DNA of 64,000 nt from Methanosarcinales archaeon (GTDB lineage: Archaea > Halobacteriota > Methanosarcinia > Methanosarcinales > Methanoperedenaceae), in contig CAJPFJ010000011.1 in the NCBI GenBank assembly GCA_905339155.1, positions 1 to 64,000 on the forward strand. The letters run 5' to 3'. A model generated the notes under the pieces. The model was not told where the DNA came from and made no database searches. It was given only the letters and a program-made list of their open reading frames with translations. Positions 41,274-50,026 of this stretch are shown piece by piece (positions within the stretch are counted from its first letter, which is position 1; each line of letters starts with the position of its first letter). The position numbers and the translations under genes are program-made.

Positions 41274-41719
41274 ATATGATCCTTTTCCCAGTCATAGCAA
41301 ATATTATTTTCGAAACCATCCTGTCGATCGACTTCATCCGGGTCGTGTGGTATGTTCGATACGTTCAAGAGCATATTTAGTCCATTCCCCTGCCCTTTAA
41401 ACCCCATCCAGATCATCGATGGAACAGTCAAACGCTGGTAATTACTGCGGGAGAGAATTATTTCAGAGATCTTTCCACAGGTCGAAGAGTCCTGCCTGTC
41501 ATCATACAGGACAAATTTTATCTCACCGCATGGAACAACCAGATTTAGTATCATTTTTCGGTGGCGTTTCCATGCCTTAACCGCGCCTTTTTTGATAGTT
41601 GAAAAATATGCCTCTCCGAATCCGGCAAATGTTGAGTCTGTGCATTTCATTGCATGCAGGACTTCGCCATATTCACCAGGAATGATTCTGAGCGGAGTTA
41701 GAGACACACCTTCAATCAT
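41270..41719 (-). CDS. cupin sugar epimerase/isomerase (RfbC-like)
   Basis: A 149-residue cupin related to dTDP-4-dehydrorhamnose 3,5-epimerases, but shorter. EGVSLTPLRIIPGEYGEVLH resembles the RfbC N-terminus, KAWKRHRKMILNLVVPCGEI contains the catalytic-type His, and VPSMIWMGFKGQG the usual Tyr/Trp region. Lying between rfbG and rfbF with overlapping ends, it probably epimerises or isomerises CDP-4-keto-6-deoxyglucose before amination. Confidence 0.82.
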   Translation of the reverse strand: MIEGVSLTPLRIIPGEYGEVLHAMKCTDSTFAGFGEAYFSTIKKGAVKAWKRHRKMILNLVVPCGEIKFVLYDDRQDSSTCGKISEIILSRSNYQRLTVPSMIWMGFKGQGNGLNMLLNVSNIPHDPDEVDRQDGFENNICYDWEKDHI

Positions 41720-42824
41720 TGCCGTTCACCCAAACTAAATTCCTGTCCTGTGCCATCCTGACATAGCCCTCGATCTGGTCGCAGGTCATATTGAAAACAT
41801 CATCTTTTTGTTCATAATACGTTTTATACCAGTCAACAGTGAACTTCACAGTTTCCTGGAAATTGAGATTCGCCTTCCAGCCCAGTATATGTAGTGCTTT
41901 GTCACAGCAAAGCTTCAGAAGAGTGGCCTCTTTTTCATTTTTATCCGGATGCTTTTTTACATCCACTTTTGAGTCCTGCCAAAGTTGCTGCATCTGCGCT
42001 ATCAGTTCACCCACCGAATAATTCTGATCGGCCGGCGGACCGAAATTGAATGGCTCTCCATTCAGTACTGGATCTTCAAAAAGTTTCTGTCCAACTCGAA
42101 GATATCCGCTAAGGGGCTCCAGCACATGCTGCCATGGCCGTGTAGCATTGTGATTACGAACAACCACAGGTTTTCCTTCTGACCATGCTCTCATGCAGTC
42201 AGGCACTATGCGGTCCTTTGCCCAGTCTCCTCCTCCAATGACATTTCCTGCCCTGACCGATGTGACCTTTATATTGCTTTCTTCTTTGCCGAAGAAGGAA
42301 TTTGCATATGTCTTGATCACAAGTTCAGCAGCACCTTTCGATGCGCTGTAAGGGTCTTTTCCTCCAAGGGCATCTGTTTCCCTGTAGCCCCAGATCCATT
42401 CCACATTGTCGTAGCACTTGTCGCTTGTTATCATAACAGCGTGGCAGGGATTGTTTACCTTCCTCAGTGCTTCAAGCATGTTCATCGTACCAATCACATT
42501 GGTATTTATCGTGAGCGCAGGATCGCTATACGAAACTCTCACAAGGGACTGTGCCGCTAAATGGAACACAAAATCCGGCATTATATCCTTAATAACTTTT
42601 TCAACATCCTCAAGGAAGCAGATATCTTTTTCAACATATGTAATACGATCTTTCAGGTTCGTGGCAGCGAAATGGGATGGTTCCGTGGGAATTCCATTGG
42701 ATAGGCCATATACATCCGCACCCAGCTTTAGCAGCCATGCACTGAGCCATGAGCCCTTAAAGCCTGTGTTGCCTGTGACCAGGACTTTTTTCTTGCGATA
42801 GATATCGCCGAAGAGAGAGATCAT
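41712..42824 (-). CDS. rfbG: CDP-glucose 4,6-dehydratase
   Basis: A 370-residue extended SDR that converts CDP-glucose to CDP-4-keto-6-deoxyglucose. NAD motif VTGNTGFKGSWLSAWLL (Gly18, 21, 24), MITSDKCYDN with catalytic region, and active-site Tyr-x3-Lys in DPYSASKGAAELV. The WGYRETDALGGKDPYSASK segment is characteristic of RfbG. First gene of the coupled block rfbG-epimerase-rfbF-aminotransferase-GT2. Confidence 0.95.
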   Translation of the reverse strand: MISLFGDIYRKKKVLVTGNTGFKGSWLSAWLLKLGADVYGLSNGIPTEPSHFAATNLKDRITYVEKDICFLEDVEKVIKDIMPDFVFHLAAQSLVRVSYSDPALTINTNVIGTMNMLEALRKVNNPCHAVMITSDKCYDNVEWIWGYRETDALGGKDPYSASKGAAELVIKTYANSFFGKEESNIKVTSVRAGNVIGGGDWAKDRIVPDCMRAWSEGKPVVVRNHNATRPWQHVLEPLSGYLRVGQKLFEDPVLNGEPFNFGPPADQNYSVGELIAQMQQLWQDSKVDVKKHPDKNEKEATLLKLCCDKALHILGWKANLNFQETVKFTVDWYKTYYEQKDDVFNMTCDQIEGYVRMAQDRNLVWVNGND

Positions 42825-44287
42825 AATGTCCTTTTCAGATATTGCAATATTAATAATGGATTTCTAAGTTTCTCAATAATTCTTGTGAATAATATAACAG
42901 GATTCTCCAGCATAATTCGGAAGGTCAGATATATATATGCTTTCAATAATATCCTCCTCAGGTCGTGTTCATTCCATTCAGGCGTTCTTATTATAAAACT
43001 CCTGATAAAAAGATCATCCAGGTTGAATTCGTGAACAAAATATCCCTTCTCCCCACATTCCTTAAAAAGTTTGGTTCCGGGATAGGGTGTTGCCACTGAA
43101 ATGTGGGGCGAATAACACCCGCAATACGCGGCAAACCGGATGGATTTCCACATATCTTCAAGTTTTTCACCCGGCATTCCTATCACCAGGAACATTCCAT
43201 AATCCAGACTTATTTTTCTGCAATATTCAGTCAGCTTCACAACTTTTTTCAATTGTAATGGTTTCTGGATTATATTGCTTAGTACATATTGCGATCCGCT
43301 CTCTACCGGGAAGTTCAATTTGATACATCCAGATTGCTTCATTAGGTCCAGCAGCTCTTCATCCATGGACCATACACCAACACCGTTGGGTGTATCCCAT
43401 ATGAAATTGAAACCTTCTTCTATCATACGGGAAAATAGTTCCTTTGCCCGTTTTGGGTTTGCGGTTACATTATCGTCCTCGAACATCAATTCCTCGACAC
43501 CGTACCTGTCCCGCAGCAGCCGCATCTCTTCAATAACATTGTCCACTGACCTTAATCTATAACGATTTCCCCACACCTTATATGCACTGCAAAACGTGCA
43601 TTTTGCCGGGCAGCCCCTGGATGTAATAATTGGAGAAAATCGCTTCTTGTGGCGCATGCCGTGGGATGCGGAAAGTCCAAAATATCTCTCAAGTTCCATT
43701 ATATGATACGCTGGAAAAGGTATTGAATCCAGATCAGCTATCCATTTACTCTTTTCATTCTGGATAACCTTCCCCTCTGATTTCCATCCCAGCCCATCGA
43801 TCGATTTTAGATCCGTACCTTGAATTAACGACTCAATCAAAGTTTTAAAGGACTCATCAGCTTCTCCTAGAAGAATAAAATCACAGTTTTGGTCTTTCAA
43901 GATTTCTGTCGGGCATACCGTCACATGCGGACCACCAGCTATCGTTATGCACCCAGGATGGACTCTTTTGACAAGAGCAAGAAGATGGTGATAAATTTTA
44001 TATTGCCTGCTGAACTGGCAGTTTATTCCTACAACGTCAGGCTTGAATTCACGGATATAATGTTCGATTTCATCATCAGATAAACCCACTTTTATGAGCA
44101 GATTATCTACCTTTTCTTCATGATCCCATCCGCGAATAAGGCAATCGAGGATCTTGACATTGATCCCCATGTTATCGATAACTGCTGCGAGGTATCCCAG
44201 CCCCATTGGAGGGAGTGGATTAATATCACGGGGATTTTTAAAAGTATATGCTGGTGGAGCGATCAGTAAAACTTTCTTAATAATAAT
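42821..44287 (-). CDS. B12-binding radical SAM protein
   Basis: Radical SAM enzyme with an N-terminal cobalamin-binding domain, about 488 residues if extended to 44287. The first ATG (44206) begins inside the family's conserved start PPMGLGYLAAVI. The upstream frame continues KKVLLIAPPAYTFKNPRDIN, which is obviously coding but has no ATG, GTG or TTG. A perfect AAGGAGGT lies six bases before an ATT (44285-44287), so an ATT start or a mutated start is implied. The Fe-S motif is CPAKCTFCSAYKVWG (CxxxCxxC). Family members methylate or rearrange unactivated carbons, here perhaps of a sugar or lipid. Confidence 0.85.
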   Translation of the reverse strand: MIIKKVLLIAPPAYTFKNPRDINPLPPMGLGYLAAVIDNMGINVKILDCLIRGWDHEEKVDNLLIKVGLSDDEIEHYIREFKPDVVGINCQFSRQYKIYHHLLALVKRVHPGCITIAGGPHVTVCPTEILKDQNCDFILLGEADESFKTLIESLIQGTDLKSIDGLGWKSEGKVIQNEKSKWIADLDSIPFPAYHIMELERYFGLSASHGMRHKKRFSPIITSRGCPAKCTFCSAYKVWGNRYRLRSVDNVIEEMRLLRDRYGVEELMFEDDNVTANPKRAKELFSRMIEEGFNFIWDTPNGVGVWSMDEELLDLMKQSGCIKLNFPVESGSQYVLSNIIQKPLQLKKVVKLTEYCRKISLDYGMFLVIGMPGEKLEDMWKSIRFAAYCGCYSPHISVATPYPGTKLFKECGEKGYFVHEFNLDDLFIRSFIIRTPEWNEHDLRRILLKAYIYLTFRIMLENPVILFTRIIEKLRNPLLILQYLKRTL

Positions 44288-44621
44288 AGGAATACCTCCT
44301 TGAACCCGATGCGAGCGTATAATTCTGAGACAACTTATTACCGATTATGGTCGAGTTTTCGAGTGCTGACGGGACTTTATATTGCCATGCCCCATCACCC
44401 GATGTTCGATACGATTGTACTTGTGGGAATGTCCAATATGATACAGTACTTCCAGATAGTTCATACCAATAAGCTTGTCCCTCATTCCAAAAAGTTTTTA
44501 ATTCTACGTCGGTGCCAATCGTGAAATTGGTCGGGCTATCCTGGGTAATTATTGATGAATGTGAAGCTAAAACTATCCATATAACCATTAAAACTATATG
44601 AGAGATTAATTTTAATTTCAT
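44277..44621 (-). CDS. short secreted protein, probably truncated
   Basis: A 114-residue protein with an N-terminal hydrophobic signal sequence (ISHIVLMVIWIVLASHSSII) followed by a Ser/Thr/Tyr-rich exported part with N-x-S/T sequons (NFTIG, NSTII, NYTLA) that AglB could glycosylate. Aromatic repeats such as AYWYELSGSTVSYWTF suggest an extracellular beta-rich domain. It ends abruptly in YSYYY, overlapping the extended radical SAM start, so it may be the 5' stub of a longer surface protein. Confidence 0.55.
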   Translation of the reverse strand: MKLKLISHIVLMVIWIVLASHSSIITQDSPTNFTIGTDVELKTFWNEGQAYWYELSGSTVSYWTFPQVQSYRTSGDGAWQYKVPSALENSTIIGNKLSQNYTLASGSRRYSYYY

Positions 44622-44622
44622 A

Positions 44623-45516
44623 TTATTCTATCTTATAATTAAATATAAAATCCTCATTATTGTTGATAGAGTTATCCAATACATAGCTTCTATCATACAG
44701 CCATTGAAACATCTCTTTTCTTTTATATTCAAATTGTAAACTTAAATCATCGCTTTCCAACACGATGATTGGTTTGAACTGATTAATTGTTTTCTCCGCT
44801 CCTTTTAAGAACAGAAACTCTGCACCCTGGATATCTACTTTTATGAAATCTACTCTACCAATTTTGTTCTCATACACGAAATCATCGAGAGTGGTACATT
44901 GAACCTCAATAGAACTAGAATCTCTCACTTTTACCAGTCGATTTGCTTGCGTTTGAAGATTCGTAGAAAAATATGATGAACCTTTGTTTTCTCCTAACGC
45001 AACAGGAACAATAACAATATTCTTCAGAGCATTAAGTTCAACATTTGCTTTCAGGTTTCTAATGTTTATAGGTAGTGGCTCGAAGGCATAGCAGGTACAA
45101 TGCGTCCTTTTCGCTATATTCAAAGAGAAGTGACCGAGATTCGCTCCGACATCTATAAATGTAGATTGATGATTCGTTTTTGAAACTATATAATCTAAAA
45201 GGTATTTGTCTCTTTTCGTTGATTGAAACATAACATCAAAATTCTCGCCACTATTATCAATATCTATTTCTGGATGATAATAATATTGTATATTATATGG
45301 CTCTGTGACTATTATCACATCACCGTTACGAATAATTATCTCATTTAGTTTTTGTCTGTTATGCAAATCAATTAACTTCTGTATTAATTCTTTAAACTGC
45401 CTTCGTTTTATATATCCGTCATTTATTAAATTCATTTTCAAGAAGTAATAATCAGTATATCGTTGTCCTAATAATAAATTTCCAAGCCATAATATATATG
45501 ATTTCATGTTAACCAT
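44623..45516 (-). CDS. FkbM-family methyltransferase
   Basis: A 297-residue (294 from ATG 45507) SAM-dependent methyltransferase. FIDVGANLGHFSLNIAKR is motif I, CYAFEPLPINIRNLKANVEL motif II, and DFIKVDIQGAEFLFLKGAEK the FkbM hallmark DVEGxE variant. These enzymes O-methylate sugars, which fits the glycan cluster. Confidence 0.92.
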   Translation of the reverse strand: MVNMKSYILWLGNLLLGQRYTDYYFLKMNLINDGYIKRRQFKELIQKLIDLHNRQKLNEIIIRNGDVIIVTEPYNIQYYYHPEIDIDNSGENFDVMFQSTKRDKYLLDYIVSKTNHQSTFIDVGANLGHFSLNIAKRTHCTCYAFEPLPINIRNLKANVELNALKNIVIVPVALGENKGSSYFSTNLQTQANRLVKVRDSSSIEVQCTTLDDFVYENKIGRVDFIKVDIQGAEFLFLKGAEKTINQFKPIIVLESDDLSLQFEYKRKEMFQWLYDRSYVLDNSINNNEDFIFNYKIE

Positions 45517-45686
45517 CCTAATACATAAGGAGCAAAACCAACCATTATAAACCTCCCTTTTATATTATCACATAAATTAACAATATAAATATCACTAATA
45601 TTATTAGTAGTAAAATTCCCACTTCCATAAGCGTAATCTGGATTATTATGTGGAAATTGTAAAATATTACTTACTTTTTTTATCAT
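45504..45686 (-). CDS. short unknown ORF in glycan cluster
   Basis: A 60-residue frame with 13-base overlap into the FkbM gene and a 9-base gap to the upstream gene. It reads NNPDYAYGSGNFTTNNISDI, then YIVNLCDNIKGRFIMVGFAP. No family recognised. The spacing fits an operon gene, but length and composition also fit a gene remnant in this AT-rich stretch. Confidence 0.35.
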   Translation of the reverse strand: MIKKVSNILQFPHNNPDYAYGSGNFTTNNISDIYIVNLCDNIKGRFIMVGFAPYVLGWLT

Positions 45687-45695
45687 ATAATGAAC

Positions 45696-47345
45696 CTATA
45701 TAAATTTAGTAAAATAATCTTCATAATTAAATTCAGTAAAATAATTATTAATATATTTTTGTATTTTTTTTACCTCAAATTCTTTATCAAAAGTTTCATC
45801 AATTAATTGATTTTTGATACTAATTAAATCATTTTTATTTAAATTTTCCTTCCACTCATTGAAATAAAATTTGCGAGTAATATCATATATTTTTTCGGTT
45901 TCAGCAACTGAGAATGTTTTAACACCATGTATCATTCCTTCAAAAGCTATTGAATTATCATCATATAGAACTAAATCAACTATTGGAAAAATTTCATCCC
46001 ACTTGAATGCACCATATGCCATAAAATTTTTAGGTAACTCCTTTTTAAAAGACTTTAGTATATCACACTCAATATAATCTGGATGGAATTTTAATAAGAC
46101 ATTAATTTCAGTATTTCCAAAAATATCGATTAATAAATTTAAAATTCCATTATACTTTTTTAGATCATACGAAAATGCATATACAATTTTTTTATTTATT
46201 TTTTTATTAGGATATGATATTTCAATATTACTTTTACTTTTTAAAAAATGTTTCTTAAATCTTAATGCACCACCAACAACAATTTCAGATGGATAATTCG
46301 CCTGTTCCAATAATAAATTATTAATAATTATTCCTACAGTCGCAATTTTATCCGGAAAAATTGGCAAGTGTTTTTCTATTTTACTGGGAAAATAATTTAA
46401 TAATTTATAAGACACCCCTGTATGTTGATATCCCGTTATCTTTGTATCAGATTTTAAAATATCTTTAACATAAGGATACATTTTTTCCCAGGTTTGGTTT
46501 TCATAAGGGAACAAAATAGTTTTGGGATTTAGATCGAATAATTTAATAGCGATCTCTTTTTCAATAAATACATCTAAACCTCTAAATGTCAAATAATCTT
46601 TATTTATAAATAATTGTAATAGTTCGGTACAATCATAGTTTTTATAGATAAATTTTTCGTTTAATATAATGCGACTATATAAAAAAGATTTAAATGCATT
46701 TAACGTTTTAAAAAAACTTAAAAAATACTCCAATGATACAGCATCAAAACCACAAGATTTTGTTTTTAAAAACTTAACAAAATCACTTCTCCGTATCATT
46801 TTATATACAACCAATAATTTACCATTTCTTTTTAAATCATTAATTAAGTCTCCAAAATATTCGTCTCTTAAACATTCATCCTCATCAATACTTCTATGAT
46901 CAAAGTATGTTCTTACCACATAATCATATTCTTTTTCTTTTATATCTTTTAATCTACTAATAATACTGAAGAGTAAATTAATAAATAATAATATAATTAA
47001 TTTTGGAAAAAATAGAAGTTTAGATTTAAGAAAATAGTAGTCTCTTTTTCCTATAATCCTTTTGCCATATTTCTTGTTAAGAAGCTCATATAATATTTGA
47101 TCTTCTTTACTGATTTGAACATAAATTTCTATATCAGAATCTAATAATTCACTGATTTGGATATATTTTTCTAAAAATTCATATAGTTTTGTTTCCGCTT
47201 CTAAACGATTTATAGCAGCAGATGAAAGATATTTCATAGAAAAATTGTTAACTAATATATTCGCTAATTTATCATTATATACAACAATAAACTCATTCAA
47301 AAGTGGTTTCTTATATTGTATATCACCACTACTTATTAGTTTCAT
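45696..47345 (-). CDS. putative polysaccharide-biosynthesis GT-B-like protein
   Basis: A 549-residue protein, very AT-rich and Lys/Ile/Asn-rich. A hydrophobic segment at about 110-135 (LLFFPKLIILLFINLLFSII) could be a membrane anchor. The C-terminal half looks like a GT-B/capsule-synthesis fold: TILFPYENQTWEKM, ITGYQHTGVSYKLLNYFP, KIATVGIIINNLLL, VLLKFHPDYIECDI and LVLYDDNSIAFEGMIHGVKT. This resembles capsular polysaccharide (KpsS/surface-carbohydrate) families. Its substrate is unknown. Base composition differs sharply from that of genes such as rfbG. Confidence 0.75.
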   Translation of the reverse strand: MKLISSGDIQYKKPLLNEFIVVYNDKLANILVNNFSMKYLSSAAINRLEAETKLYEFLEKYIQISELLDSDIEIYVQISKEDQILYELLNKKYGKRIIGKRDYYFLKSKLLFFPKLIILLFINLLFSIISRLKDIKEKEYDYVVRTYFDHRSIDEDECLRDEYFGDLINDLKRNGKLLVVYKMIRRSDFVKFLKTKSCGFDAVSLEYFLSFFKTLNAFKSFLYSRIILNEKFIYKNYDCTELLQLFINKDYLTFRGLDVFIEKEIAIKLFDLNPKTILFPYENQTWEKMYPYVKDILKSDTKITGYQHTGVSYKLLNYFPSKIEKHLPIFPDKIATVGIIINNLLLEQANYPSEIVVGGALRFKKHFLKSKSNIEISYPNKKINKKIVYAFSYDLKKYNGILNLLIDIFGNTEINVLLKFHPDYIECDILKSFKKELPKNFMAYGAFKWDEIFPIVDLVLYDDNSIAFEGMIHGVKTFSVAETEKIYDITRKFYFNEWKENLNKNDLISIKNQLIDETFDKEFEVKKIQKYINNYFTEFNYEDYFTKFI

Positions 47346-48309
47346 AATATTTATTCTTCCTTATACCTACAGGAATATATTCAATATTTTTTAGATCCCC
47401 ATTTGGAACAGTCAAATTGTTTTTTTCCTTATAATAAGCGTCTAATCTTTCAAATAATTTTTTGGATTTACTTATTCCATCATATTGAAGATCATAATTA
47501 AAATTAATTTTTTCATTTGATATATTAAACCAACGTGATAATGTAATTTTAGTTAAATTCCATCCTTTGGAGGCTACTTGATACCAATCCTTATCTCGTG
47601 CCGCACTTGTAGTTATAAACATAATGCCCTCATCTTTAATTATCCGATTAAATTCATTTATACTGCCCGGCATATCATCGTATTTATTATGTTCAAATGC
47701 TGAAATTGAGATAAGTGCATCAACCGCCTTATCATTTAGTGGTATATTATTAAATGTCCCTCTTAAAAATTTTATTTCCCCAAATTTATTGTGGTTTTTC
47801 GTCTTTTCATTATGATATTCTATGTAAGATTTAAGTTTCTTATTTAAATTACGTATTACTTTTCTTGGATTGAGTAATGCTTTTGGAACGGATTTTAGTA
47901 TATGCATATACGCATTGGTAGATTTACCATAGGTCATATATTCCATATATTCATTTTCAAATGATCCCAGATCAGTTTCAATAATTTCTATATCAAAAAT
48001 TCCTTTGGCTTTTTTGGGAAAATCCCTATGTGTAAAATCTAAACTGATTACATTATATCCTCGAGCCGCTAAAAGAAATTGTGTCATTCCATAACCAGCC
48101 CCAGCATCTAAAATTGTGGCCCCTGGTAAAATATTATTATTCTCTAATTGTCTGGTAATCCAAATAATATCTAAATCATAATGCCAACCATTAGGCCAAT
48201 TAAATACTTCCAGCCAATGATCTATTTCCTTTAATAATTCTTTATCTTCTAACAAACCAATGTCAAGTAATTCAATTAAATCATTCATTGTTTTCTCTTT
48301 TAAATTCAT
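47329..48309 (-). CDS. class I SAM-dependent methyltransferase
   Basis: A 326-residue (320 from an inner ATG) methyltransferase. GATILDAGAGYGMTQFLLAA is motif I; DFTHRDFP follows, then KAVDALISISAFEHNKYDDM and RIIKDEGIMFITTSAARDKD. It overlaps the 549-residue gene by 17 bases and shares its AT-rich composition, so the two probably arrived together. Likely a glycan or lipid methylase. Confidence 0.88.
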   Translation of the reverse strand: MNLKEKTMNDLIELLDIGLLEDKELLKEIDHWLEVFNWPNGWHYDLDIIWITRQLENNNILPGATILDAGAGYGMTQFLLAARGYNVISLDFTHRDFPKKAKGIFDIEIIETDLGSFENEYMEYMTYGKSTNAYMHILKSVPKALLNPRKVIRNLNKKLKSYIEYHNEKTKNHNKFGEIKFLRGTFNNIPLNDKAVDALISISAFEHNKYDDMPGSINEFNRIIKDEGIMFITTSAARDKDWYQVASKGWNLTKITLSRWFNISNEKINFNYDLQYDGISKSKKLFERLDAYYKEKNNLTVPNGDLKNIEYIPVGIRKNKYYETNK

Positions 48310-48330
48310 AAAATGTGCTTATAGATAGAT

Positions 48331-49080
48331 TCATTCTGTACTCAGCTTCGCTATTGCTCCTCCATCCGCAATAAGCGCATGACCAGTGATAAAAGATGAC
48401 CTCTTATCATCAGCAAGAAATAGAATGGTTTGACCTATTTCTTCTGGAAGGCCTATACGACCTAAAACATGTTTTTTTCCTAATTCGCACACAGAATCCT
48501 CAATATTTCCCTTTTTAACAGGTCCCCGATTTAAACCCGCCCGGAGCATAGGTGTATCTATCGCGCCAGGTAAAACAGCATTTACACGAATTTTATCAGG
48601 CGCCAATTCAATTGCCATGGCACGGGTAAAAGCTAATAATGCACCTTTACTGGCTGCATAAGCAGCAATGTTCATAGAAGTGGCAAGGGCATGTACAGAA
48701 CTTACATTTACAATTGCTCCACCATACTCTCGCATCAACGGGTGGGCATTTCTTACTGCAAGATAAACAGAACGCACATTAGTTGCCATGATAGTATCCC
48801 ATTCTTCCGGAGTGGTTTCAAGTATGGGTTTACATATCTGAATTGCTGCATTGTTAATTAAAGCATCAATTCTGCCTTCAACATCAGTAGCTTCCGCAAA
48901 AATTCTTTGCGATGCGGCAACATCCGCAACATCAGCTTGAATAAAATGATGTACACTATCTTCACTCGTAATCTGATGGTGATCTACACCTATGACGTGC
49001 CATTTCGCTTTTGCAAATATCTTGGCTGTTGCGTTTCCGATGCCACCACCAACTCCAGTAATTAAAACAATCTTTTTCAT
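48331..49080 (-). CDS. short-chain dehydrogenase/reductase
   Basis: A 249-residue classical SDR. The NAD(P) motif is ITGVGGGIGNATAKIF, LINNAAIQ the NNAG motif, and NVSSVHALATSMNIAAYAAS followed by KGAL gives the Ser-Tyr-x3-Lys catalytic set. It forms a coupled run with the 2-hydroxyacid dehydrogenase (1-base gap), CMP-sugar synthetase and cyclase, suggesting action on a keto- or hydroxy-sugar acid. Confidence 0.93.
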   Translation of the reverse strand: MKKIVLITGVGGGIGNATAKIFAKAKWHVIGVDHHQITSEDSVHHFIQADVADVAASQRIFAEATDVEGRIDALINNAAIQICKPILETTPEEWDTIMATNVRSVYLAVRNAHPLMREYGGAIVNVSSVHALATSMNIAAYAASKGALLAFTRAMAIELAPDKIRVNAVLPGAIDTPMLRAGLNRGPVKKGNIEDSVCELGKKHVLGRIGLPEEIGQTILFLADDKRSSFITGHALIADGGAIAKLSTE

Positions 49081-49081
49081 G

Positions 49082-50026
49082 TTACACCTTTAATCCATCG
49101 AGAAGATTGCGAATTGCAAGTTCATTGGTGCGCATCACCGCTTCATACGTGTTTGAGCTATTATGTGCACCAAAGATGCAGCTATCGAATTCACGCAGAG
49201 GACTATCCGGGGAAAGAGGTTCTTCTTCAAAAACATCAAGTGCGGCTCCTGCAACTTTACCTTCTCGAAGAGCATTGGCTAAAGCATTTTCATCAATAAG
49301 AGGGCCACGAGCTGTGTTTATGATAAAAACTCCTTTCTTCATGATTGCAAATTCAGGATCTCCGAGCATATGGCGATTCAAAGAAGTCAAATTACAATTT
49401 AGTGATATGAAATCAGAAACTTTCAATAACTCTTCAAAGGTTGCAATTCTTAATCCTATTTCCTTGACAAAGGAAGGCTGGATTGCAGCTTCGTCATATC
49501 CCACAATATTCATTTTTGCAGCTAATGCTCTTTTCACAAGAGCACGGCCAATGCTTCCCACGCCAATTACTCCTAAGGTCTTACCACTCAAAGAAATGCC
49601 TTGAATTTTGTTCCAATTACCTTTGCGAATTGATTGATCGAGTTTGTGCAATTGTCTTGCCAATAAAATAATATAGCCAATAACTACATCAGCTACTTCA
49701 TCACCAAAAACATTTGGAGTATTTGAGACACGTATCCCCAAACGATTAGCAGCTTCTATGTCTATTGCGTCCACGCCAACTCCCCATTTGGCTATTACTT
49801 TCAGGCGCTTTCCCTTTTCCAGGACTTTGGTTGTAAACTCATCATCCCCGGCAATCACGCCGTCAAATCGATCTATTATTTTAAATAACTCGGATTCATC
49901 TAACTTCTGCACAATATGAGGTAATTCAATCTCAATACCCTGTTCAGAAAAAAGAGAACGATAGAAATCAATAGTCTGCTGGAGTTGTTTACAGGTTATA
50001 AGAACATTCCGTTTCATAATTATCAC
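49082..50026 (-). CDS. D-isomer-specific 2-hydroxyacid dehydrogenase
   Basis: A 314-residue NAD-dependent dehydrogenase of the SerA/phosphoglycerate-dehydrogenase type. NAD motif TLGVIGVGSIGRALVKRA; catalytic Arg in INTARGPLIDE, Glu in DVFEEEPL and His in FGAHNSSNT. Its start overlaps the stop of the NeuA-like gene (ATGA). In this setting it may oxidise or reduce a 2-hydroxy/2-keto sugar acid rather than 3-phosphoglycerate. Confidence 0.93.
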   Translation of the reverse strand: MIIMKRNVLITCKQLQQTIDFYRSLFSEQGIEIELPHIVQKLDESELFKIIDRFDGVIAGDDEFTTKVLEKGKRLKVIAKWGVGVDAIDIEAANRLGIRVSNTPNVFGDEVADVVIGYIILLARQLHKLDQSIRKGNWNKIQGISLSGKTLGVIGVGSIGRALVKRALAAKMNIVGYDEAAIQPSFVKEIGLRIATFEELLKVSDFISLNCNLTSLNRHMLGDPEFAIMKKGVFIINTARGPLIDENALANALREGKVAGAALDVFEEEPLSPDSPLREFDSCIFGAHNSSNTYEAVMRTNELAIRNLLDGLKV

